Source: an uncultured Bacteroidales bacterium (GTDB lineage Bacteria > Bacteroidota > Bacteroidia > Bacteroidales > Paludibacteraceae). From it: DNA of 64,000 nt. A program made the translations under genes and the position numbers. The DNA lies in contig UQNE01000004.1 of assembly GCA_900542355.1 (NCBI GenBank), positions 75,940 through 139,939 of the forward strand. Direction: 5' to 3'. This document shows, piece by piece, positions 9,601-18,108 of the stretch (the stretch's first letter is position 1; the number at the start of each line of letters is the position of its first letter). The notes beneath the pieces were generated by a model that did no database searches, had not been told where the DNA came from, and saw only the letters and a list, made by a program, of their open reading frames with translations.

Positions 9601-10040
9601 CTGTCGCCCGTCTTAAAGCCCATTACGCCGCTGTGCAAGAGGGTATCGGTGCGCACAAGTCGCCTGCGGAATATGGTTCGTTCCCATTCGACGCCTATTC
9701 GCATACGCCATCGATGGCGGGCGTACAGCAACCCGGTATGACAGGTCAGGTGAAAGAGGACATCATCTCTCGTTTCTTTCTGCTCGGTCTCCATGTTGTC
9801 GATGGCGAGATACATATTCAGACCGGTATGCTCCGTCCCGAGGAGTTTCTCAATGGTGAACTGCGTTTCACGTATTGTCAAACGCCATTCATCTATCGTC
9901 TTGGTGAAACTGAGAGCATTGAGGTGGAAATGCAAGACTCTTTGCATATTGAGTCCTTGTGTCTTTCCCGTACCCTCTCTCGCCACATCTTCTCTCGCGA
10001 CAAGCAAGTCAAACAAGTAATCGTAACCGTTAAACTATAA
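6660..10040 (+). CDS. GH149-type beta-1,3-oligoglucan phosphorylase
   Basis: A 1126-residue protein with no signal peptide, so cytoplasmic. Length and layout fit GH149 (about 1100 aa) better than GH94 (about 800 aa): an N-terminal beta-sandwich beginning with KGSYVVIGEDKYYRI, a central helical barrel with NIGYWGDHQ near residue 530, a region with FNHHAFTGRSGSFYKYEGLG near 925-945, and a C-terminal beta-domain. GH149 enzymes phosphorolyse beta-1,3-oligoglucans to glucose-1-phosphate. The Asp in the WGDHQ motif is a candidate catalytic acid by analogy with related phosphorylases; I could not verify it. The gene lies between the GPH importer and the GH3 beta-glucosidase with gaps of 7 and 10 bp, and gives the pathway its energy-saving step. 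Confidence 0.78.
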   Translation: MKANENNQNTLTPKGSYVVIGEDKYYRIENCDQMQPFFISLASDTDLWMYISSTGGLTCGRRNPEQVLFPYYTDDKITENYEHTGAKTMVRMLHSETYGNVDWAKMPVWEPFTDRNIGVYRIRRSIAKSVTGNKLLFIEQNLDLGLTFMYQWAAADRYGWVRRAMLINDTDKAAEVELIDGLQNVMPSGVEQKTQNVFSTLVDAYKKTELVEGSDMVLFRMEAILVDRAEPSESLRCNTVYTLGMHDVEYQTSSRQIDAFRRGRTIVAEPESKGVRGAILAHTRMTLAGGESQAWYNVCDVMQDVAQVRESLHFAKREDAIEQVEKAIAIATETLRAIVGQNDGIQQTADEAGMARHFANTLFNTMRGGFYCDNYMIEGQAFAKHIGVFNHALAEQYKGFLTSLPEKVSYSRLEEMILAQQDHQLHRLFMEYLPITFSRRHGDPSRPWNMFDIRVNDKDGKRLISYQGNWRDIFQNWEALSLSYPDYVNGIIAKFLNATTADGYNPYKVTSEGIDWEVIEPENPWSNIGYWGDHQIIYLCRLLELSFAHNPLALRDMLGNREFAFANVPYRFRSYDEIVRNPKDSIYFDDDLHKHIFALLPTYGQDARLVMDKHEQPLLVTFTEKVLITLLTKLSNFIPEAGVWMNTLRPEWNDANNALVGYGASMVTLCYMRRFVGFLKQLYAGVDASYALSKEVVVFLRDVLSAFANHDALCEGKRLCFNDETRRAFIDTVGRAGETYRNAVYAGHSGEKVELSSDLLLQFLGEVETYIDESIAVNRREDGLFHAYNLISFGTRTKTVGITHLYEMLEGQVAVLSAGVLTPNEAADLLDAMRQSALYREDQRSYMLYPNRRRPSFLEKNNLPQEALSLPIVQRLLADHATDLLVQDCEGGVHFNAGFNNADFLSRAINASAETISEEERGQLLDIYEQMFNHHAFTGRSGSFYKYEGLGCIYWHMVSKLLVAIGENIQNALDTCADAATVARLKAHYAAVQEGIGAHKSPAEYGSFPFDAYSHTPSMAGVQQPGMTGQVKEDIISRFFLLGLHVVDGEIHIQTGMLRPEEFLNGELRFTYCQTPFIYRLGETESIEVEMQDSLHIESLCLSRTLSRHIFSRDKQVKQVIVTVKL

Positions 10041-10050
10041 AAATAGAAGT

Positions 10051-12411
10051 ATGAGAACACGAACAAACACCTATTGGTTCTTTCTCCTTTGTCCGTTATG
10101 CTTTGTCCTGTTGCTGGCGAGTTGCCAAAAGCAAGACCCCACCGAACAAAAGATAGACAGACTGCTCGCGAAGATGACCCTCGATGAGAAGATTGGTCAG
10201 ATGACGCAGGTCTGTGGTGGTTGGTATAGTGAGGACTTGGAGAATCAGGTGCGCAACGGCGCAGGCTCTATGCTTAATAGTGTCGGTGCGGAGGCGAACC
10301 ACTACCAGCGTATCGCTGTCGAGGAGACGCGGCTGGGGATTCCTATGGTCTTCGGTCGTGATATTATTCATGGTTTCCGTACTATCTTTCCTATCCCGCT
10401 TGGTCAGGCGGCTACTTTTGACCCCGCTTTGGTGGAAGACGCTGCTCGTCTGACTGCGCAAGAGGCTGTGCAGGCGGGGTTGCGCTGGACTTTCTCCCCG
10501 ATGGTTGATGTGGCGAGAGACCCGCGTTGGGGGCGTATAGCAGAGGGCTATGGCGAGGATACTTACCTCACTTCCGTTATGGGCGCCGCCTGCGTCCGCG
10601 GTTATCAATATCCTGCATCTAACAGCGAACTCAGTGAGCGGTCTAACAGCGCAAGCGGTCTAACTTCTAACAGCGAGCAGCGCGAGCGGTCTGTGGAACC
10701 CATCCGCCTTGCTGCCTGTGTCAAGCATTTCGCAGGCTATGGCGCGTCTGAAGGCGGACGCGATTATAACACCACTTGGATTCCCGAGGTGCAACTCCGT
10801 GAGGTCTATCTCCCGCCGTTCAAGGCGGCTATTGATGCTGGCAGTGCTACTATCATGTGTGCATTCAATGATTTGAATGGTGTACCTGCATCGGCTAATC
10901 GCCATCTTAATGTTGATATTCTCCGCAACGAGTGGGGCTACAAGGGTATGCTGGTGTCCGATTGGGCTTCGTCGGCAAACATGATTGCTCATGGCAATTG
11001 TGCCGACCTTAAAGAGGCTACATTGCTCAGTATCAATGCACAGATGGAGATGGATATGGAGGGACACGGTTATCCGCATTACCTAAAAGACCTGCTTGCC
11101 GAGGGGAAAATCACAGAGAAACAAATCGATGCTTGCGTGCGAGACATCTTGCGTCTGAAGTTCCGTTTGGGGCTGTTCGACAACCCATATTGTGCCATCG
11201 ATAGTGCTGAGTTCTTTACGCCCGAAGCCCTCGCTGCGGCTCAACGTGCTGCCGAAGAATCCGCTGTCCTTCTGAAAAACAACGGTATTTTACCGATTAG
11301 CCCCCTCTCTGAGGGGGTTGGGGGAGTCTCTATATTCATCTGCGGTCCTCTCGCCAACTCCCAGCACGACCAAAACGGCACTTGGTGTTTCGACAAAGTC
11401 GATTCTATGACCGTAACGCCTCTGATGGCATTCCGAACATTGGCAAAAGAGGGCAAAATCCGCCTTATCGAGCAGACGGGCAAGCATTGGTCGCGCGAGG
11501 TCAATCCCGCCAATCTCGCCGAACTGACCCGAAAGGCGAAACAAGCCGATGTTGTACTCTATTTTGGTGGCGAGGAGAGTATCCTTTCGGGCGAAGCACG
11601 CTGCCGTGCGCACCTCGACCTTCCGGGGGACCAATCTGTCCAACTCCGCGCTCTCAAGGCGACAGGCAAACCCGTTGTCCTGATTGTTATGGCAGGGCGT
11701 CCGCTCTGTATAGGTGCTGAAACCGACCTTGTGGACGCAGTTCTCTATGCTTTCCACGGTGGCACGATGCAAGGTCCTGCGTTGGCAAACATCCTCACAG
11801 GCGTTGTCGCGCCGTCTGGGCGTCTGCCGATGACGTTCCCGCAAGCCGTAGGGCAAATCCCGATGTACTACAACAAGAAGAACACCGGTCGTCCCACTGA
11901 CCACCCTGTCCTCATCGACCAAATACCCGTTGGCGCACCCCAGTTCTCGCTCGGCGAGTCCAGTTATTGGCTTGAGTATGGCGACAAACCTCTCTTCCCC
12001 TTTGGCTACGGACTCACCTACACCACGTTCAACTATAGTCCTGTCATACTTTCGGATTCAGTCCTGACGATGGGTAGCGGAAACACGATTACCGCCACTT
12101 GTACGATTACCAATACCGGCAACGTCGAGGCAGTCGCAGTGCCGCAACTCTACCTCCGCGACTTGGTAGGGAGTCTTACGCGCCCCATTCGCGAACTCAA
12201 AGGTTTTGAGCGCGTCTCCATTCCCGCAGGGAAAAGTCGCGAAGTGTCGTTCTCGCTCACTGAATCCGACCTCGCCTATTGGCATCTGGCAAAGGGTATC
12301 ACTCTGGGTGCAGATGGCAAATACGAGCATACCGCCGAACCGGGCGATTTCCTCCTCTGGATTTCCCCCTCTTCAGCCGAAGGCACACCCGCTCGTTTGG
12401 TCTTACAATAA
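10051..12411 (+). CDS. GH3 beta-glucosidase lipoprotein with unusual low-complexity insertions
   Basis: Lipobox LASC near residues 21-25 suggests a membrane-anchored, probably periplasmic enzyme. The GH3 N-terminal barrel, the (alpha/beta)6 sandwich and the C-terminal fibronectin-like domain are all present in 786 residues. The nucleophile is Asp304 in GMLVSDWASS. It probably releases glucose from short beta-1,3 or beta-1,6 side-chain oligosaccharides. Two oddities interrupt the domains. Residues 190-214 are a Ser/Asn/Glu/Arg-rich stretch made of repeated SNSE...ERS units. Residues about 416-427 (ISPLSEGVGGVS) are encoded by a C/G-rich hairpin repeat that also occurs inside folK. Both keep the frame, so the enzyme may still work. 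Confidence 0.9.
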   Translation: MRTRTNTYWFFLLCPLCFVLLLASCQKQDPTEQKIDRLLAKMTLDEKIGQMTQVCGGWYSEDLENQVRNGAGSMLNSVGAEANHYQRIAVEETRLGIPMVFGRDIIHGFRTIFPIPLGQAATFDPALVEDAARLTAQEAVQAGLRWTFSPMVDVARDPRWGRIAEGYGEDTYLTSVMGAACVRGYQYPASNSELSERSNSASGLTSNSEQRERSVEPIRLAACVKHFAGYGASEGGRDYNTTWIPEVQLREVYLPPFKAAIDAGSATIMCAFNDLNGVPASANRHLNVDILRNEWGYKGMLVSDWASSANMIAHGNCADLKEATLLSINAQMEMDMEGHGYPHYLKDLLAEGKITEKQIDACVRDILRLKFRLGLFDNPYCAIDSAEFFTPEALAAAQRAAEESAVLLKNNGILPISPLSEGVGGVSIFICGPLANSQHDQNGTWCFDKVDSMTVTPLMAFRTLAKEGKIRLIEQTGKHWSREVNPANLAELTRKAKQADVVLYFGGEESILSGEARCRAHLDLPGDQSVQLRALKATGKPVVLIVMAGRPLCIGAETDLVDAVLYAFHGGTMQGPALANILTGVVAPSGRLPMTFPQAVGQIPMYYNKKNTGRPTDHPVLIDQIPVGAPQFSLGESSYWLEYGDKPLFPFGYGLTYTTFNYSPVILSDSVLTMGSGNTITATCTITNTGNVEAVAVPQLYLRDLVGSLTRPIRELKGFERVSIPAGKSREVSFSLTESDLAYWHLAKGITLGADGKYEHTAEPGDFLLWISPSSAEGTPARLVLQ
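10618..10692 (+). repeat. in-frame degenerate repeat inserted in the GH3 gene
   Basis: The segment contains three copies of TCTAACAGCG or a near copy, interleaved with GAGCGGTCT/AAGCGGTCT, and encodes 25 low-complexity residues (190-214) inside the catalytic barrel. The pattern is unlike the surrounding GH3 sequence and looks like expansion or insertion of a small repeat. Confidence 0.6.
11300..11329 (+). repeat. C/G-rich mini-hairpin repeat (copy 1) inside the GH3 gene
   Basis: CCCCCTC (11301-11307) pairs perfectly with GAGGGGG (11311-11317), followed by TTGGGGGAGTCT. A similar arrangement (CCCCTCC, GGAGG, then CTTGGGGAGGTCT) occurs at 27171-27203 inside folK. Such elements are usually intergenic, so two copies inside coding sequence are notable. 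Confidence 0.55.
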
Positions 12412-12438
12412 ATGTATTTAACCTATAAAATAAAAAAT

Positions 12439-13407
12439 ATGAAAATAAAATTACAATGTACTTTGTTGCTTGTTTCTGCATTGATTTTCTCTATGCGGAT
12501 TTCTGCAGAAGCCTCTTGTTCTGGTACGAGTAGAGGCGTGGACCCGTTTTACACAAACGCCGACAAGGAACATGCAGTTGCATCGCTTGACAAAGGCTAT
12601 GATTGGCATTTTGAAACGACGATGGAAGGAGTGAAGGTCCAAATTCGTTTTTTGGATGCCCTTCCGGGAATGACTGCACCGGAGTTGTTTATGTTCGACG
12701 AGAATGGTGTTCTTATCGGCAATCCCATTCCTATGACAGGGTGGAATGAGGGGATGCGAACCGTCAATCATACGATTACGGGTGTTTCTGATGGCACTGA
12801 ACTGACCTTCCTCGTAAAACTGGCATTGGAAGGCGGAAAAGTCCTGTTTACCGAGCGTTTTATGTATGTAGTGGGGAGTTCGTGTGAAGAGGAAGATATG
12901 GCAGATCCGATAGTCGGGAGTTGTTCCGACACAAGTAAAGAGGTCGATGAGTATTATACCAAGAACGACCCTGCTGCGGCACAGGGGCAGGTGTTCACTC
13001 AAGGATATACATGGAAGGCATCCACTACTCAATCGGGTAAGGTCAATATTGAGGTGGTCTTCCATGATTATTTGCCGGGAATGACAGCCCCGAATTTGTT
13101 TCTTTTTGATGCGAACGGCGTACTTGTAGGAGACCCTGTCCCGATGCGTTGGTTGGGGGCAAAGGCATATTATACGCTTGAGGACAAACCAAACGGAACG
13201 GCACTATGTTTCTTGGTAAAACTTTCTTATGAATTGCATGTGCTCTTTACGGAGCGTGTTTATTATGTTGTCGGGCAGGATTGTGAGAAAACAGCGATTG
13301 AACATGTTCAATTCGCAGCATCTGCCTCTAAAAAAATAGAGAACGGACAATTTGTTATTTTGCGCAATGGTGTCCGTTACAATGCTTCCGGCATAGTGAT
13401 TCAATAA
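12439..13407 (+). CDS. secreted protein with two tandem Cys-bounded modules and T9SS-like tail; probable glycan-binding protein
   Basis: I recognise no named family. A signal peptide (MKIKLQCTLLLVSALIFSM...) is followed by two repeats of about 125 residues, each starting SCS-(G/D)TS and ending YVVG-x2-C. The repeats share conserved cores LPGMTAP-(E/N)LF(M/L)FD-(E/A)NGVL(I/V)G and FLVKL...VLFTER. The terminal cysteines of each module could pair as a disulfide. A third copy is in the protein at 15229. The C-terminus (NGQFVILRNGVRYNASG...) is the T9SS-like tail. I chose the ATG at 12439, which opens the signal peptide, rather than the in-frame ATG at 12412 immediately after the GH3 stop. It is likely a surface beta-glucan binder by context. 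Confidence 0.72.
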   Translation: MKIKLQCTLLLVSALIFSMRISAEASCSGTSRGVDPFYTNADKEHAVASLDKGYDWHFETTMEGVKVQIRFLDALPGMTAPELFMFDENGVLIGNPIPMTGWNEGMRTVNHTITGVSDGTELTFLVKLALEGGKVLFTERFMYVVGSSCEEEDMADPIVGSCSDTSKEVDEYYTKNDPAAAQGQVFTQGYTWKASTTQSGKVNIEVVFHDYLPGMTAPNLFLFDANGVLVGDPVPMRWLGAKAYYTLEDKPNGTALCFLVKLSYELHVLFTERVYYVVGQDCEKTAIEHVQFAASASKKIENGQFVILRNGVRYNASGIVIQ

Positions 13408-13436
13408 AAACAAAATAACTCTAAAAAATAGGTCTT

Positions 13437-15056
13437 ATGAAAAAATTATCTATTCGATTCTTTGCCATGGTGACGATGTTGCTATGCGCAAGTACAATGG
13501 CGTTTGCGGCTGTAGATTGGAGTAAGTACGACTTTATAGGTGATGGTGCCGGTGGTGGTAAGTACAGCAACAAGTACAAAGTAGAGACCGTAGAGGGTCT
13601 GAATGTAGTGAACATCCAACACCCCGGGTTCGCCGAGGAGGACGGTATCTATATGACCCTGCCTGCAGGAATCTCGGAATGCTCGGTAGCAAGTGCGATT
13701 CAAGGTGCCGGTATCGTGGTTTATCTGTCGGCTTTCACGGCACAAGAGACCGAGGTAACGATTAAGTATGCTCCTGCCAACGAGGTTACTTTCCATGTGT
13801 ATTATGCTGACGGTGGTGCCGCTAAGAAAGAGAATGTGGTACTCAATGAGGCGGCTTATGCTTCGTCGGGTACGGCATTCTTGGGCAACGACGGCAATGC
13901 GGGTACACGCTGGGAGTCGGCTGCAACCGATGACCAATGGTGGCTCTGCAAGATGGCGGAAGAGAGCGAGTTCAACACCGTACAAATCGTATGGGAAGGT
14001 GCGTATGCCAAGAGTTTCAAATTGGAGGTGAGCAACGACTCTACCACTTGGACGGAGATTGTTAATATCCAAGACCAAACTTTGGCAGGCTTCCCCTACA
14101 CTCAGACGATCACCGTGGGCGACCAAAAAGCCAAATACCTGCGTTTTGTAGGTGTGGAGCGCGCTACGGGCTACGGCTATAGTTTCTGGGAGTTGCGTGC
14201 GTTTGTAAAGAAAGAGCAAGTGCTGACCACCGTAGAACTGAAGGCTGAGGCAGATATAGTAAAAGTAGGCGAAGGGCTGAAACTGACCACTACCACCAAA
14301 GACCAAGACGGTGAGAATATGGATGTAGAGGTAACTTATACCGTCAGCCCCGTTGAGGCAGGTACGGTAGAGAACGGCGTCTTCACGGCTGCACAGTTCG
14401 GCAATGTCACTATCACTGCCACTTCGGGTGAGAAGAGCGCAAGTGTCAATGTATTCTGCTATACAGGTGAGAATGTAGCACTCAGCACCAATATCGACAA
14501 CGACAACAAGGTTATCGCACAATCCGAGATTGGTCAAGGCACCAATGCTTTCTTTGCTGTGGATGGTAACGATGGCAGTGTATGGCAAGGTTCAGCCACC
14601 AATGGTACGGCTGATACCGATGAGGCTCGCACCTATGACTCTTGGTTTGTATTGGATTTGGGTGCTAAGTATGACATCAACCTTGTATCCATTAAGTTTG
14701 AGGGTGCATGTTCGCAGGAGTATCACCTCGATTTCTCTGCCGACAATGCAGATTGGAAGGTAGCATACAACTATGTAGGCAACAAGGGGATCAACGGACA
14801 TACCGACTTGCTGTACGGCGATAAGTTGGCTAATACAACGACTGTTCGCTATGTGCGCTTTTTCAGTACTAAGGCGGCTACCCAATATGGTATGAAGATA
14901 TTTGAGATGTGCGTGATGGGCGTAAAGAGCATCGAGTCGGGGGTGGAGAACGCCGCAGTTGAGATGCCGAGCGTAGTGAAGATGATAGAGAACGGACAAC
15001 TCATCATCGTCCGCGACGGTGTTCGCTACAGCGCACAAGGACAAGTGATTAAATAA
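13437..15056 (+). CDS. secreted F5/8 type C (discoidin-like) multidomain protein with T9SS-like tail
   Basis: After a signal peptide (1-23) comes an N-terminal beta-domain of about 100 residues beginning VDWSKYDFIGDG. A first F5/8 type C (CBM32-like) domain spans about 125-258 (GNDGNAGTRWES... to ...YSFWELRAF). A Big_2-like Ig domain spans about 262-345, and a second F5/8 type C domain about 345-498 (FAVDGNDGSVWQGS...). The T9SS-like tail (NGQLIIVRDGVRYSAQGQ...) ends the protein. No catalytic motif is visible, so it is most likely a surface adhesin or glycan binder serving the glucanases. A strong intrinsic terminator follows 45 bp after the stop and marks the end of this transcription unit. 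Confidence 0.82.
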   Translation: MKKLSIRFFAMVTMLLCASTMAFAAVDWSKYDFIGDGAGGGKYSNKYKVETVEGLNVVNIQHPGFAEEDGIYMTLPAGISECSVASAIQGAGIVVYLSAFTAQETEVTIKYAPANEVTFHVYYADGGAAKKENVVLNEAAYASSGTAFLGNDGNAGTRWESAATDDQWWLCKMAEESEFNTVQIVWEGAYAKSFKLEVSNDSTTWTEIVNIQDQTLAGFPYTQTITVGDQKAKYLRFVGVERATGYGYSFWELRAFVKKEQVLTTVELKAEADIVKVGEGLKLTTTTKDQDGENMDVEVTYTVSPVEAGTVENGVFTAAQFGNVTITATSGEKSASVNVFCYTGENVALSTNIDNDNKVIAQSEIGQGTNAFFAVDGNDGSVWQGSATNGTADTDEARTYDSWFVLDLGAKYDINLVSIKFEGACSQEYHLDFSADNADWKVAYNYVGNKGINGHTDLLYGDKLANTTTVRYVRFFSTKAATQYGMKIFEMCVMGVKSIESGVENAAVEMPSVVKMIENGQLIIVRDGVRYSAQGQVIK

Positions 15057-15101
15057 TGATGATAGAATAAAAAGTAGTAAGAGTTAGTTAGTTCTTGTCG
15101 G

Positions 15102-15143
15102 TCTCTTGGCAGCGGGTGCTGCCTGCTGCCAAGAGATTTTTTT
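15102..15143 (+). terminator. intrinsic terminator after the glucan operon
   Basis: TCTCTTGGCAGC (15102-15113) pairs perfectly with GCTGCCAAGAGA (15125-15136) and is followed by seven T residues. It separates the operon from the genes at 15229 onward. Confidence 0.9.
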
Positions 15144-15228
15144 AAATTAATACCTAAAACACAATAGCCGTTGAATTGAAACAATGGCATAAACTTAATC
15201 TTGATGTTTTTCTTTTTGTCATGGATAA

Positions 15229-18066
15229 ATGAATAAATTATACTTGAAATCGATATTTGCAGCATGGTTGATGCTATGTGTTGGTGTATCTGCTTGGGCG
15301 GCGACTACCTATTGCGGAACAACGATTACAAGTGTGAATCAAAAACACTCGGCTGCTATTACTTGTTCTTCTTTAGGCGAGAACCGATATTTGTTTGAGT
15401 TTGTATCGAAGGACGCATTTACCGGTTATAATGCAGATGGATCTAATTTTCATATGTATGTAAATGGTATGAACGATTACCATGTTTCCAAACATCTGAC
15501 GCAGGATGGAAACAGACTGTATGTAGAGTTTACATCCACATCTGTGCCAAAAATACATATAGGTGCTTTCTTTGTGATGTATGGTGATGGCGAGGCGCAA
15601 TATAACATTCCTACCGATGGAGATTTCTCACAAGTATGCTCTTCCGGTACGAAACAAGCGTCTGATTTGACATTGACAGCGCCTGCTACAACGATATTGG
15701 ATTTGCAGATAGGTGATGATTTTACCATTAAATATACTACCTCTTCGAGGGGTGCAGTGACTTTCTCATCGTCGAATACAGATGTAGCCACTGTTTCGGC
15801 AGACGGCGTTATCACTGCTTTGGCGGCAGGCACGACTACTATCATGGTGTCGCAGGCGGAGGATGAGACCTACAATGCGGGGAGTAAGTCGTTTACGCTG
15901 TCGGTCATTGAGTCGGTCATTGATAAGCCTCGGATGATCTCTGCCTCGTTGGAAAGAGTAGATATGAACAATGCCTATGTGCGTGTGAGTGCTACCGATG
16001 CCGTAACGCCGTTTGCCGATTTGACTTATGAATGTATTTTGACGCAGGGCGAGCATGTGTATCAGTTTACCATATCGGCAACCGATGGTATCTTGCACAT
16101 AGAGAATATGCCGGCGTGTGCAGAGCATACTTTGGAGATATGGGCAATAAACAAAGCCGGTAAGAAATCGGACAACTCTGCGAGGGTGGACTTTACCACC
16201 GAGTGCGAAACTACGGGATTATGGTTGTCAGGAAGTATGAATGGTTGGAATGAAGCAAATGCAGATTATCAATTCCGCAAAACCAAAGTAGCCGGTGTGT
16301 ATTCGCTGACCAAACATCTGAAAAAGGGCAGTTATGTATATAAACTGACTGAAGGTGAAGGTTCTTGGGCTAAGGGAGAATGCACGCAAGATGACCATCA
16401 CCTGATTCTCTCAGAGGACATGGATGTAACCTTCTATGCGCGTGGGGTGAACAATTTTGCCTCTTCTGCAGATAGTATATTTGTAGTAGGTACTGCCACG
16501 AGCGCCTTCTTGCGTGAGAGTGATAATTACAAAACTGATTGGAATTGCAAGGCAAACGGCAAGTATTGTGAATGGAATACAGAGCATACTTCTGCCATTT
16601 GGACGGGTAATGTATATGGTGTGAGCGGCGACTCAAAAGGCAAATATAAGATAGTGAAAATTGCCTATCTGAACGGAACGGAAGCCAATATGCCGTTTGT
16701 ATATTGGGATGACCTATGGTACGACCTTCAGTCAATCAGCGGGGTAAGCGAGAGTTCCACCAAGGCATCGTTTATCTTCGATTTGCCTACGCTGTCTTGG
16801 AGTTGGCATGAAGTCTATGCGGGGCAGTGTACCTTCATCGGCGGTGAAGGCGACGGGCAGACCAGTAATGGTAGTACAACTTTTACCAAAGGCTACAATC
16901 TCTCACTTTATTTGAACGCAGAGAAGACACTCATCCATATTACGGCGGAGTTTTTAGATGAAGAGAATCCAACCGATGCGTATTTTCAGAATTATCCAAC
17001 GCGAATTGAAGCAGAGAAGCGAGATGAATTTAAATTGACGCTGCGCACAGGGACAAAGATATTTGAAGGCGATATACCCGTTTCGGGATTCGAAAATAAA
17101 GCCGACGGAATTATTCGTTTTGGTGTAAAGTTTGCATTTGCCGGCGGCGGTTTGCGTGTAACAACGCCCGAGTTCTACTATCTGGATGGTTCCGGCTGCG
17201 CCGAGCGTGATTTTGTCATCTATCATCATGATCAAATGCCCGAAAACCCGGAACGCGGTGCCGTTTATACCTTTGAAGGCGGGAATATCTTGCAGCCTAT
17301 TGTGTACAAACGTAAGTTAAAACCCGGTATATGGGAAACTCTCTCGTTGCCGTTTAATGTCAGCAAAATTACCGTCTCGGAAGGGGAGGTTGAATATGAA
17401 CTCCATGCCCAGTACACTGATGATAATAATACTACGCACGAGGGTGAGTTCTGGTTGCGTGAATTCCGTAAGAAAGAAGTGAGTGCCGAAGATTTCCAAG
17501 CCAACTGGCACGACATACAGGCTACCACAGCCAAAGACGCCTTGCCTAATAAGAATGTACCCTATATCATTCGTGTGCCGGACGATGACACCCACTATTG
17601 GGCGGATAAGTATATCGTTTTCCACGGTGCGAGTTATCAGACCATCGACGATGTCTATTCCACTAATGTGCAAGTACCTGATGCAGAGAATATGTTTGCT
17701 TATTCTGGCAACAACACAATGAAAGAGTGGCAGTTGCGTTCGGCTTATGTTTTAGACGATGTAGGTGAGTATTTCCGCTCGGGCGAGACGGTAACGCTCT
17801 ATCCGTTTGAGTGCGCCGTGAATGCCGAGCAAGCCACAATAGCCAAGATGCCGCGGCTGAGCCTCAATAAGCGTCCCGATACGGCTACCGACACCAAGAT
17901 ACCTACCACGGCAATGGAGGCAGGCAGCGTATGGACACTCATGGGCGGCTATGTAGGTGCGTTTGGCAATGTAGATGAGTACGATGCGCTGCTGCAGCGC
18001 TTGCCCGAAGGACTCTATATCGTCAGTCGAGGCGAGCAGGCAGATAAGTTGTACCTCGTAAAATAA
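15229..18066 (+). CDS. large secreted multidomain protein with Big_2 and glycogen-binding-like domains; probable surface glycan-binding protein
   Basis: A 945-residue protein with a signal peptide (1-24). Domains in order: a Cys-bounded N-terminal domain (about 26-140); a Big_2 Ig domain (about 142-226); an FN3-like domain (about 228-325); an AMPK/CBM48-like glycogen-binding-type domain starting GLWLSGSMNGWNE near 330; a linker domain (about 405-525); a Cys-bounded module (about 533-665) homologous to the repeats in the protein at 12439; and a large C-terminal region (about 670-915) I do not recognise. It ends in GLYIVSRGEQADKLYLVK, which fits a classical T9SS type A tail rather than the NGQL-type tail of its neighbours. 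No catalytic residues are evident. Context suggests a scaffold or binder for beta-glucan. Confidence 0.72.
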   Translation: MNKLYLKSIFAAWLMLCVGVSAWAATTYCGTTITSVNQKHSAAITCSSLGENRYLFEFVSKDAFTGYNADGSNFHMYVNGMNDYHVSKHLTQDGNRLYVEFTSTSVPKIHIGAFFVMYGDGEAQYNIPTDGDFSQVCSSGTKQASDLTLTAPATTILDLQIGDDFTIKYTTSSRGAVTFSSSNTDVATVSADGVITALAAGTTTIMVSQAEDETYNAGSKSFTLSVIESVIDKPRMISASLERVDMNNAYVRVSATDAVTPFADLTYECILTQGEHVYQFTISATDGILHIENMPACAEHTLEIWAINKAGKKSDNSARVDFTTECETTGLWLSGSMNGWNEANADYQFRKTKVAGVYSLTKHLKKGSYVYKLTEGEGSWAKGECTQDDHHLILSEDMDVTFYARGVNNFASSADSIFVVGTATSAFLRESDNYKTDWNCKANGKYCEWNTEHTSAIWTGNVYGVSGDSKGKYKIVKIAYLNGTEANMPFVYWDDLWYDLQSISGVSESSTKASFIFDLPTLSWSWHEVYAGQCTFIGGEGDGQTSNGSTTFTKGYNLSLYLNAEKTLIHITAEFLDEENPTDAYFQNYPTRIEAEKRDEFKLTLRTGTKIFEGDIPVSGFENKADGIIRFGVKFAFAGGGLRVTTPEFYYLDGSGCAERDFVIYHHDQMPENPERGAVYTFEGGNILQPIVYKRKLKPGIWETLSLPFNVSKITVSEGEVEYELHAQYTDDNNTTHEGEFWLREFRKKEVSAEDFQANWHDIQATTAKDALPNKNVPYIIRVPDDDTHYWADKYIVFHGASYQTIDDVYSTNVQVPDAENMFAYSGNNTMKEWQLRSAYVLDDVGEYFRSGETVTLYPFECAVNAEQATIAKMPRLSLNKRPDTATDTKIPTTAMEAGSVWTLMGGYVGAFGNVDEYDALLQRLPEGLYIVSRGEQADKLYLVK

Positions 18067-18108
18067 GAGCAAGACAAAAGGATTGAACCGACTATGATTG
18101 CACAGATT

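Noticed and set aside
8664..10016. 450-codon open frame on the minus strand
   Set aside because: It is antisense to the GH149 gene, whose + strand frame has clear family motifs and operon spacing; the minus frame is a codon-bias shadow.
6660..10040. GH94 cellobiose or chitobiose phosphorylase
   Set aside because: At 1126 residues it is too long for typical GH94, and all neighbouring enzymes act on beta-1,3-glucan; GH149 fits better, though I could not run a search.
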